From: Fidelibacterota bacterium
Lineage (GTDB): Bacteria; Marinisomatota; SORT01
Assembly (NCBI GenBank): GCA_022563775.1
Contig: JADFMS010000047.1
Location: 1-10,810, forward strand
Direction of reading: 5' to 3'
DNA: 10,810 nt
Both the position numbers and the translations under genes were made by a program. A model generated the notes under the pieces. That model saw only the letters and a list, made by a program, of their open reading frames with translations. It had not been told where the DNA came from and ran no database searches. This document shows, one piece after another, positions 1-6,850 of the stretch; the stretch's first letter is position 1, and each line of letters starts with the position of its first letter.

Positions 1-60
1 GCACTCTCCGTCTTCTATCTCTACCTCATGCTCAGAAGGCGAGAGCCGAGAGAGGGATAG
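1..60 (+). CDS. C-terminal end of an unidentified membrane protein (partial)
   Basis: Frame 1 is open from the window edge to a TAG at 58-60 and encodes 19 residues. The fragment begins with a hydrophobic run rich in Leu, Val, Phe and Tyr, followed at once by a basic and acidic tail (LRRREPREG). That is the usual look of a last transmembrane helix and its cytoplasmic end. Too little is left to name a family. It converges on the TIR-like gene, whose stop codon lies at 157. The 96 bp between them hold no clear hairpin with a T-run. The reading could be chance, since only 20 codons are visible. Confidence 0.5.
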   Translation, partial: ALSVFYLYLMLRRREPREG

Positions 61-156
61 GCAATAGTGTCAGGGTTAGGATTTACGATAGTCCTGTCCT
101 CGGTGGTGGTACAGCCGGTTACAAAAAGACAAACCCTTATTTTTATCCATTTAGTC

Positions 157-1179
157 TTAAGAATGCTCGAAAGTAGATTTAAGGATTTTCGGCAGAATAG
201 CCTTCAGTTCTTCTTTATTAGCATAAATAGTTGCGGGAAACTTGTCAAAGTCAAATGGAAGTTTAGGTGGATCGTTCTGCGTTAATATAATGACTCTCTT
301 ATTCAACATATGAGCCATGGCAAGTTCATAGATTACGTTTGCATTATTGGTAGTCAGCTCGGCAATTAAGAATTTTGCTTTTTTGATATATGTAAAAATC
401 TTGTTATCTATTCTTTCCGGAATTAAATCATCATCTACTCTCGGGCATTCAATAGATAATTCCTTTTTTACAATAGGATTAATAAAATCATAGTATGTAG
501 TTTGATCAAATTCTTCTTCCTTGAAAGGCATAATAACGAAAATAAAATCTCCTTTATGTTCTATGTCAACTTCTTTAAAATATCTGCTCTCAAATTGTGC
601 ATTTAATTGAAGCTGCTCTTCTATTTTATCAATTGCTTTGGAAGAAATAGTATACCCCCAGAGCCATTTATTGGGATTAAAATCAGTCAATTCAATCCAT
701 TCTCTCGCTTGGAAGTATTTTAATCTCTCTAGCAGTTGGTCCTGTGCAATTTCTAATGACATGAACATTGATAATACGCTAATTCCATGATTAGGGTCCG
801 AAACATAAAAATCATGTAAGAGTTGAAGTATATCGTGGTCTACTGCTGTATCCTTTCTACTAGGTGTAAGGAGACGTTTTAGAGTTTCTTCATCAGGATC
901 ATAAACCACTTTACTGCGATAAGAATGGTCTGTAGGCAAATTTCTGTACAATTGGCAAGCCCACCCGGCAATTAGGTCATAATCTTCGATGGAATTAATC
1001 TTGATCCACCAACGTGAAAATAATATCGGCACAAAAACCCGCTCTCCATCAATGTGAGAATCATGGATGATACGAGCGTAAATATTACCGTGATCACTTT
1101 CCAGTTCGCATTGTATATCATATATTAATCCATCCTTAGTACGAACTCTATTAGTTATATCATGAACAATTCGAGGCAT
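157..1179 (-). CDS. TIR / nucleoside-deoxyribosyltransferase-like protein with a winged-helix middle domain
   Basis: This is a 340-residue soluble protein in three parts. Residues 1-110 are an unrecognised alpha/beta-looking region. Residues about 113-188 look like a winged helix (helices, then a WIELTDF..LWGYTIS wing and an acidic helix). Residues 210-335 carry the signature of the TIR/nucleoside 2-deoxyribosyltransferase-like fold: a first strand FVIMPF (214-219), a central A-x-FLIAELT (268-276), and NxNVIYELAMAH (279-290), in which E285 is the candidate catalytic glutamate, followed by KRVIILT. Members of this superfamily cleave N-glycosidic bonds (NAD+ or nucleosides) or bind nucleotides, and several act in phage defence; the function here is inferred. 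The ATG is supported by AAGGA four bases upstream, which overlaps the preceding gene's stop codon. The gene is 11 bp behind the DUF885 gene and clearly AT-richer than it, which hints at separate ancestry. A regulator role through the winged helix is an alternative. Confidence 0.72.
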   Translation of the reverse strand: MPRIVHDITNRVRTKDGLIYDIQCELESDHGNIYARIIHDSHIDGERVFVPILFSRWWIKINSIEDYDLIAGWACQLYRNLPTDHSYRSKVVYDPDEETLKRLLTPSRKDTAVDHDILQLLHDFYVSDPNHGISVLSMFMSLEIAQDQLLERLKYFQAREWIELTDFNPNKWLWGYTISSKAIDKIEEQLQLNAQFESRYFKEVDIEHKGDFIFVIMPFKEEEFDQTTYYDFINPIVKKELSIECPRVDDDLIPERIDNKIFTYIKKAKFLIAELTTNNANVIYELAMAHMLNKRVIILTQNDPPKLPFDFDKFPATIYANKEELKAILPKILKSTFEHS

Positions 1180-1190
1180 AAAATCCTTCC

Positions 1191-2978
1191 CTACATTCCG
1201 ATCTCAGTCGCGATCCACTCATCTACATTGGCTTCAAGGACATTGAGCGGGACGGCGCCGCTTCCGAGGACGACATCGTGGAAGGCGCGAATGTCGAATG
1301 ATTTGCCGAGTTTTTCTTCGGCGCGGGCGCGCAGTTCTCGTATCTTCAGTTCACCTGTTTTGTATGCGAGTGCCTGTCCGGGCCAGGAGATGTACCTGTC
1401 GACTTCGGTCGTGATGTTGTGGAGAGTGAGTGCGGAGTTCTCCGCCATGTAGTCTATTGCCTGCTGTCGTGACCAACCGAAATAGTGCATCCCCGTATCG
1501 ACGACGAGCCGGAGCGCTCGCCACATCTCGTAGGTCAAGCGACCGAAATCGGAGTACGGGTCATCATAGAAGCCGGCTTCGAGACCGAGCCGTTCGGCGT
1601 AGAGTCCCCAACCTTCGGTGAACGCCGTGAAACCGCTGTAGAGCCGGAAGGTCGGCAGGTTCTCAAGTTCCTGTTGGAGGGCGATTTGCAGATGATGTCC
1701 CGGTACCGCTTCGTGCAGGGAGAGCGCCTGAATCTCGTAAGTCGGTCTGCTGCGCAGATCGTACGTATTCACGTAATAGAAGCCCGCTTTCGTTCCGTCG
1801 CCTGAGGGACGATTATAATATGCCGTTGTTGTTTTCGGCGCGATGAAATCGGGTACCTTTTTAATTCCGTAAGGCATTCGCGGCAGTTTCCCGAAAAGAG
1901 ACGGCAGCTGCCCGTCCATTTTTTTAAGAACGACGGCTACTTCCTTCATAAGTTGTTCGGGCGTGTCGACGTAGAATTGGTCGTCGGTGCGCAGGAATTC
2001 AACGAACGCTTTGAAATCTCCCTCGAAACCGGATTCTTTGATCACCTCGTCCATCTCCTTGCGGATCCGCGCGACCTCCGACAGACCTCTGTCGTGAACC
2101 TCCTGCGGCGTTACGTTAAGAGTGGTATAGGAGCGGACGCGGTATTCGTAATACGCTTTTCCGTTCGGCAGGGAGGAAGCGGCGATCTCATCGCTTGATG
2201 CGGGCAGATATTCGTTCACCATGAAATCGAGAAACAGTTCGTAACCGGGAACGACCGAGTTCATAATGGCGTCCACACCCGCTTCGGTCAAGCGCGCCTG
2301 CTCGGATTCGTCAATGCCTTTGGGAAATTCCTCGAACGGTTTATATAGCAGACTCTCCGTAGCATCAGCTACGATATGCGGTTCGATGGTGTCCCCGGCG
2401 CCCTCGAGAACTATCTTCGGAAGGACGTAACCGTCTTCGATTCCGACACGCATGACTTCGATATGTGATTCGGCATAATTCTTGAACGCATTCAGACGAG
2501 CGATATAATTTTCGTAATCCTCTACATTGTTTAGAGGTACCCGGTCGGATAACTGCGGAAATGAGATGTGAAATCCGCCTCTATTCGTTATCGGTCGGAG
2601 GTACGATTTGAATTCAGCGCTCTCAACGGCGTCTTCGGTAAGCCGCTTGTAGATGTCGTAGTTCAATTTTTCATTTTTCGGGAGCGCGGAACGGTCGATA
2701 ACCTCTAAGCGAGTCAGAAATTCTTTGTTCTTCTGATTGAGTTCTTCGCTGTGAGCGACAGAAACAATAGCTAACTTATCACTGTAACGCCTGTCTCCGA
2801 GCATAGTTGCGAAGACAGGATTTTCTTTTAGTGTGAGTTCCCAATCGTCATCGAAGAGTTGATGCAGCTCGGCGACAGCAGGGTTCTCCCGCATGCTATC
2901 TTCCCTGGTGACCTGTGCAGAACATGATAAGGCTAAGAGTGTAAGCAGGGATAAATAAATTGTGAATGTCTTTTTCAA
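1191..2978 (-). CDS. DUF885 family lipoprotein, putative zinc-dependent peptidase
   Basis: From a TTG at 2978 the protein has 595 residues, the usual DUF885 length. It starts with a lipoprotein signal (MKKTFTIYLSLLTLLALSC, acceptor Cys19), so it is probably anchored in the periplasm or outer membrane. The family hallmark HEAVPGHH is at residues 422-429, an HExxxxxH-like metal site, followed by TEGWGLYAE (454-462), whose Glu would be a further ligand or catalytic residue. The C-terminus VLEANVDEWI is also typical. The open frame continues upstream to an ATG at 3086, but that start would add 36 polar residues before the signal peptide. The TTG has a strong GGAGGT seven bases upstream, so it is preferred. 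DUF885 proteins are generally treated as metallopeptidases; the substrate here is unknown. It is transcribed divergently from the esterase gene and leads a probable two-gene unit with the TIR-like gene. Confidence 0.9.
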   Translation of the reverse strand: MKKTFTIYLSLLTLLALSCSAQVTREDSMRENPAVAELHQLFDDDWELTLKENPVFATMLGDRRYSDKLAIVSVAHSEELNQKNKEFLTRLEVIDRSALPKNEKLNYDIYKRLTEDAVESAEFKSYLRPITNRGGFHISFPQLSDRVPLNNVEDYENYIARLNAFKNYAESHIEVMRVGIEDGYVLPKIVLEGAGDTIEPHIVADATESLLYKPFEEFPKGIDESEQARLTEAGVDAIMNSVVPGYELFLDFMVNEYLPASSDEIAASSLPNGKAYYEYRVRSYTTLNVTPQEVHDRGLSEVARIRKEMDEVIKESGFEGDFKAFVEFLRTDDQFYVDTPEQLMKEVAVVLKKMDGQLPSLFGKLPRMPYGIKKVPDFIAPKTTTAYYNRPSGDGTKAGFYYVNTYDLRSRPTYEIQALSLHEAVPGHHLQIALQQELENLPTFRLYSGFTAFTEGWGLYAERLGLEAGFYDDPYSDFGRLTYEMWRALRLVVDTGMHYFGWSRQQAIDYMAENSALTLHNITTEVDRYISWPGQALAYKTGELKIRELRARAEEKLGKSFDIRAFHDVVLGSGAVPLNVLEANVDEWIATEIGM

Positions 2979-2984
2979 AGTATT

Positions 2985-2990
2985 ACCTCC
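2985..2990 (-). promoter_or_regulatory. Shine-Dalgarno site fixing the TTG start of the DUF885 gene
   Basis: On the minus strand this reads GGAGGT, followed by seven bases and then TTG. A hydrophobic lipoprotein signal follows directly. No comparable site precedes the upstream ATG at 3086. Confidence 0.75.
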
Positions 2991-3110
2991 ATTCTGAATT
3001 CTATTTGATTTAGAGCGATAATGTACATTTATTTGCTCAAAATTGAAATGTCTAACTTCTGATTCGCATGATTCTCTTGCCGTCAAGATGAAAAACCGTT
3101 AAATTACCGA

Positions 3111-4337
3111 ATGACCTATAAGTCTCTGATAAAAATAGTCATAATCTCTCTTTCTTTCTGGTCTTCCGTCTTTTCGCAGAGTGAGCAATCGGACAGGCTC
3201 CTGTCCGTCACTGTGCATAGTCCTTCGTTAGAGAGGAACCTGCTTGGTGACTCGCCGGACAGAAAAGTTATCGTTTATCTTCCTCCCGGATATCATGATG
3301 AGGAAAACAGGGGGAAAAAGTATCCCGTTATCTATCTGCTGCATGGATATGATGCCGATTACCGACTGTGGACTTCAGGTGAATTCTGGCTTGGCAAAGG
3401 GTGGAGTATAGCGAATGTAGCGGATTATCTTATTGAGGATGGCACAATCCAGCCGATGCTGATAGTTATGCCGAGCGCTAAGAACAGATACGGCGGGAGT
3501 TGGTACGTCAATTCCGGAGTGGCAGGCGGCTGGGAGGATTTTATCGCTCAAGACCTCATCTCGGAGATAGATAAAAATTATCGAACGGTTAAAAGTCCGC
3601 TGGGAAGGGGAGTAGCGGGTCATTCGATGGGCGGATTCGGCGCGCTTTGGATTGGATTGAACAATCCGGATAAGTTCGGCGCCATTTACGGAATGAGCAC
3701 AGCCGAACCTGATTTGAGTAGGGATTTTCTCGAAAGTCATAAGGAATCGATGCTGAATGCCTCGAAATCGACCGGACTCTCCTCTTTCGACACGCTTGAT
3801 TTTCAGACGCGAATTATGATCTCGAAAGCGGCTGCATTTTCTCCAAACGCTCAGAATCTGCCTTTCATGGGCGATCTGCCTTATGCCTACGAGAACGGCG
3901 AAGAAGTTTTGAAAGAAGCGGTGTGGGAGAAATGGCTCACTTTTTCACTAACAAATGACGATTTGCTTATAAAATATACGAACGATATAAACAAAATTAA
4001 CGGTCATCCGAAAGCATTGAAATTCGGTCTCGGTTCGGCGGACAGGTATGTTAATTCTAACAAACGTTTCTCCGTTAAGCTCAAGGAGCGGAATATCGAC
4101 CATCAATTCGAGGTATACGACGGTGATCATCTTAACCGGATACATAATCGTATCACGAAGAGCGTTTTGCCGTTCTTCTCGGCGAATCTTACGATAGCGG
4201 AAAATGAATCTAAAGGAATTTTCGACAGCAGATATTCGCTTTTATATCAGGGAACGGCGTTGTTGTTGCTCTTTCTGCTGATTAGGCGTATGATGGGATG
4301 GGGGAGAAGACCGAATTACCAGGATGAAGAATACTAA
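3111..4337 (+). CDS. Secreted esterase (esterase D / PF00756 type) with C-terminal membrane anchor
   Basis: This 408-residue alpha/beta hydrolase begins with a Sec signal peptide (about 1-22, ending FSQS). The esterase fold follows: RKVIVYLPPGY (51-61), the oxyanion strand YPVIYLLHGY (71-80), and the nucleophile elbow GHSMGG with Ser172. D311 (GSADRYV) and H340 (DGDH) or H345 would complete the triad. Family members hydrolyse acyl esters, among them S-formylglutathione, acetyl-xylan and siderophore esters; the substrate cannot be read here. Unusually, after the catalytic domain there is a hydrophobic helix (about 374-391) followed by a basic tail (RRMMGWGRR), so the enzyme is probably membrane-tethered with the catalytic part outside the cytoplasm. 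No Shine-Dalgarno site is evident before the ATG, but the signal peptide fits this start. The broken metallo-beta-lactamase gene lies 23 bp downstream, probably in the same transcript. Confidence 0.87.
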   Translation: MTYKSLIKIVIISLSFWSSVFSQSEQSDRLLSVTVHSPSLERNLLGDSPDRKVIVYLPPGYHDEENRGKKYPVIYLLHGYDADYRLWTSGEFWLGKGWSIANVADYLIEDGTIQPMLIVMPSAKNRYGGSWYVNSGVAGGWEDFIAQDLISEIDKNYRTVKSPLGRGVAGHSMGGFGALWIGLNNPDKFGAIYGMSTAEPDLSRDFLESHKESMLNASKSTGLSSFDTLDFQTRIMISKAAAFSPNAQNLPFMGDLPYAYENGEEVLKEAVWEKWLTFSLTNDDLLIKYTNDINKINGHPKALKFGLGSADRYVNSNKRFSVKLKERNIDHQFEVYDGDHLNRIHNRITKSVLPFFSANLTIAENESKGIFDSRYSLLYQGTALLLLFLLIRRMMGWGRRPNYQDEEY

Positions 4338-4360
4338 ATCAGGATAGAAAGGAGAATTCA

Positions 4361-4985
4361 ATGTCAGAGCCAAAAGCACGGGCAAATGAGGTAAACAGGG
4401 TGTTTCCATGGTTACTACATTTCACTATCAACGATGAACGGATAGGCGATTTTAGAGGTGACGCTTATGCTATTAAGAGCAGTGACGGATTGGTAGCTAT
4501 CGATCCCATAAGGCTTGATGATGCTATCGCTAATGAAGTAGCGGAAACCAAATACGTCATACTCAGCGCCGGTGGTCACCAACGCTCATCATGGCGTTAC
4601 AGGAGAGAGTTCGGCGCAGTAGGTTTACGCCCCTATCGGTTCTGACGGACTTGATGAAGAGCCGGATCATTGGTACGGAGAGAGAGACGATCTTCCTGCC
4701 GGATTAAAAGCGGTAGCGGGTACCTGGTTTAAGAATACATTTCATCTTCTATACACTCACACTGACGACACAACGGTTCTTTTTTGCGGAGATTTAATAG
4801 TCCAGAGCGAGGGAGGACCATATCGTTTTCCGATGGAGGAATGGCTACCTCCCTTAGAAGAAGCAAGAGAAGAGGTTAAAAAACTCCTTGAGCTTTCTGC
4901 GACTGCGATGTGCCCCGGGCATGCTGACCCGACGGCTGATGGATGCAAAGCGGCATTGCAAAGCGCTTTAGATTATGAGTATTAG
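4361..4985 (+). pseudogene. Metallo-beta-lactamase-fold hydrolase gene interrupted by a frameshift
   Basis: Two consecutive frames together give one MBL-like protein of about 207 residues. The first frame (4361-4645) opens with ATG after GGAG six bases upstream. It carries GDAYAIKSSDGLVAIDP (strand-strand start of the fold) and GGHQRSSWRYRREFGA (71-86). The second frame takes over at 4623 with VYAPIGSDGLDEE. It contains TTVLFCGDL and CPGHADP, the usual late MBL Asp and His motifs, and ends at the TAG 4983-4985. The switch lies at 4619-4622: a one-base insertion (or two-base loss) there separates REFGA from VYAP, a conserved junction in relatives. The second frame has a TAG at 4620-4622, so it cannot extend backward. 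The canonical HxHxDH is absent and only GGHQR stands in its place, as in some divergent MBL proteins. It could be a true pseudogene or an assembly or sequencing error. It follows the esterase gene by 23 bp. Confidence 0.8.
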
Positions 4986-5040
4986 AGGATTAATATTCGT
5001 CCGGAAACTTTGAGCATTCTTTCTAAGATTTAGCGTTGCG

Positions 5041-5067
5041 AATTCAAATGATAGTTTCATTTGAATT
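5041..5067. repeat. Perfect 10-bp inverted repeat upstream of the cyclase fusion gene
   Basis: AATTCAAATG and its exact reverse complement CATTTGAATT are separated by seven bases. No T-run follows, so it is a poor terminator for the MBL gene. It covers roughly -49 to -23 relative to the predicted start of the next transcript, which suits a dimeric regulator binding over the -35 region. The binding protein is unknown. Confidence 0.5.
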
Positions 5068-5074
5068 ATTAGCT

Positions 5075-5083
5075 TGATATATT
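5075..5083 (+). promoter_or_regulatory. Candidate extended -10 promoter of the cyclase fusion gene
   Basis: TGATATATT contains an extended -10 TG, one spacer base and TATATT (five of six matches to TATAAT). No good -35 is found at 16-18 bp, which is common with extended -10 promoters or activated ones. Predicted transcription start is near 5090, giving a leader of about 42 nt. Confidence 0.4.
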
Positions 5084-5091
5084 ACCGGTAA
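5082..5091. repeat. Perfect palindrome at the predicted transcription start
   Basis: TTACCGGTAA is a fully self-complementary decamer. It overlaps the end of the candidate -10 and the predicted start site, a place where a bound repressor would block transcription. It is only 10 bp long, so chance is possible. Confidence 0.3.
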
Positions 5092-5131
5092 CAATTCTGC
5101 TGCTGAATTAAGAGGGAATGGAGATTATCAT

Positions 5132-6835
5132 TTGAAGAAGGTCTTGGTAATAGACGATGACAGTGAAATACTTAAACTCTTAGAAAAAATATTAGTCAGC
5201 GAAGGATATAAGGTCTTCACGGAGGGGAGCGCTGAGGGAGGACTGAAATCTTTTGAACTGAATTCTCCAGACTTGATTTTTACAGATATAGAACTTCCCG
5301 GCATCTCCGGGTTGAATTTTCTCGAACAGATAAAGAAAGAAAATCCTGATATTCCGGTAATAGTTATCACGGGAACGGGTGGTATGCACACTGCAATCGA
5401 TGCAGCTCAGTTTAGCGCGTTTGAGTATGTCGAGAAACCATTAGAAATGAGCGTTATTAAGGAGATTGCGCAAAGAGCCCTGGAGGCAGGTGAAATTAAG
5501 GAAGATGACGATATTATCACACTTAGTATTCTTGGAAATGCCGTTCATGATGATATCATCGGAAAGAGTGATGCCATTAAGGGCGTGTTCAGAAGGATAG
5601 GAGAACTTATCAGAACGCCGCTCTCCTCTCCTATACTCATAACGGGAGAGATCGGAACAGGTAAAGAGTTGATTGCTAATACAATTCATTCAAAATGCAA
5701 CGATAGCGCCAAATCACCATTTATATCGTTGAATTGCGGCGCTTTCTCGGATGAAGAGCTATATGCGTTGATGTTCGGTTCAACTTCAGATATGGGGGAA
5801 TTACAGGCGGTCGGCAGCGGTACCTTGTATATTCGGGAAAGTTTCAGGATGTCGGATCGAATTCGCTCAAAGCTGCTCTCGGTTATTACTAATGGAGAAT
5901 ATAGAATTGATAGCTCTCCTGATGTCATTGAATTTCACGGACGAATCATATCTTCGGTAACGACCAAAACGGACACGGACATTAACTCTTCAAGCCGTGC
6001 AAAAGACGAGCTTCACTACCTATTAAACGAACATGAAATAAATGTCCCTCCGTTAAGTGAGAGAAAGGAAGACATTCCGTTGCTTGCCGTACAGGAGATG
6101 CTAAGGTCTTCCGGGCGATTAGGAAAAAAGATGCATGGAATATCAAATCAATTAATTGAACAGCTCAGTGAGTACAATTTTCCCGGAAACGTACGGGAAT
6201 TAAAGAATATAATCGGTGAATCGGTAATTCGGAGTCGTTCCAAGATATTGAGGGTCAGCGACTTACCGGAATCTTTTTCAAGTAAAACTCAAGGTATGAG
6301 CATTTCAGGCAAGGTAGGGAAAAAGGATGAAGAGGTAATATATGATTCGAGAGGTTTATTGGCTATCTTTTTCGCTGATATGGTGGGATACACCGCCTTA
6401 ATGCAAGAGAGTGAGAGTGAAGCGAGGAAGCTTATTAAAACCATGCGAGCAAGTATGAAGCCGATCATAGAGGATTTCGGTGGAAAAATCCTTCGATATG
6501 TAGCCGATGAAACGCTGTGTACCTTTAGCAGCGCCATTATGTCCGTAACTGCCGCCGTGGAAGTGCAGAAACTCCTTAGAGAACAGAACTTGCTTAAAAT
6601 TCGAATCGGAATACACGTAGGGGATGTGGCAGTGGAAGGAAATGAAATTTATGGAGATGGAGTAAATGTTGCCTCCCGTCTTGAGCCGCTAGCTGCTCCG
6701 GGAGAGATCTGTATATCACAGGATGTGTATAATCACGTACACAATCAGGCAAACATAAAAGCTGAAAGTATGGGTGCGCAAAATTTAAAAAATGTGAAGT
6801 TTGAAGTGCAGGTATATAGGGTGGTTATAGAATAG
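5132..6835 (+). CDS. Response regulator: receiver, degenerate sigma54-type AAA+, class III nucleotide cyclase
   Basis: This is a 567-residue fusion. The receiver domain (1-120) has the acidic cluster D8-D10, phospho-acceptor D52, T80 and K102. Residues 140-385 follow the NtrC-type AAA+ pattern: IIGKS, Walker A GEIGTGKE (K178), PPLSERKEDIPLL, and FPGNVREL with sensor II R355. However, the stretch from MFG (214-216) to GTLY (230-233) is about a dozen residues short and lacks GAFTGA. Walker B reads YIRE instead of LDE, and the usual FREDLYYRL arginines are missing. No Fis-type helix-turn-helix follows. Instead, residues 405-540 form a cyclase homology domain with metal ligands D416 and D459, and N512 and R516 of the NVASR motif. 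The substrate-selecting pair is R455 and E505 where Lys and Asp are usual. The tail ends with LKNVKFEVQVYRV, typical of the family. I infer phosphorylation-controlled cAMP or cGMP synthesis, not sigma54 activation. The TTG start is supported by GGAG at 5120-5123. It converges on the kinase gene. Confidence 0.88.
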   Translation: MKKVLVIDDDSEILKLLEKILVSEGYKVFTEGSAEGGLKSFELNSPDLIFTDIELPGISGLNFLEQIKKENPDIPVIVITGTGGMHTAIDAAQFSAFEYVEKPLEMSVIKEIAQRALEAGEIKEDDDIITLSILGNAVHDDIIGKSDAIKGVFRRIGELIRTPLSSPILITGEIGTGKELIANTIHSKCNDSAKSPFISLNCGAFSDEELYALMFGSTSDMGELQAVGSGTLYIRESFRMSDRIRSKLLSVITNGEYRIDSSPDVIEFHGRIISSVTTKTDTDINSSSRAKDELHYLLNEHEINVPPLSERKEDIPLLAVQEMLRSSGRLGKKMHGISNQLIEQLSEYNFPGNVRELKNIIGESVIRSRSKILRVSDLPESFSSKTQGMSISGKVGKKDEEVIYDSRGLLAIFFADMVGYTALMQESESEARKLIKTMRASMKPIIEDFGGKILRYVADETLCTFSSAIMSVTAAVEVQKLLREQNLLKIRIGIHVGDVAVEGNEIYGDGVNVASRLEPLAAPGEICISQDVYNHVHNQANIKAESMGAQNLKNVKFEVQVYRVVIE

Positions 6836-6850
6836 ATATAAAGTAAATAA

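Noticed and set aside
73..135. GGGTT and AACCC in the gap after the first partial gene, considered as a terminator
   Set aside because: The arms are only five bases long and more than 50 nt apart, so a stable hairpin is not supported.
1162..2198. Several plus-strand open frames antisense to the DUF885 gene
   Set aside because: They have no ribosome sites or family motifs and have the Arg/Ser-rich make-up typical of the complement of a GC-richer gene.
3020..3029. AATGTACATT palindrome between the divergent DUF885 and esterase genes
   Set aside because: It is a 10-bp palindrome in AT-rich sequence with no convincing promoter alignment on either strand, so no role can be assigned.
4611..4650. 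Programmed ribosomal frameshift in the MBL-like gene
   Set aside because: There is no slippery sequence, no Shine-Dalgarno-like stimulator at the right distance and no clear downstream structure; a plain indel is simpler.
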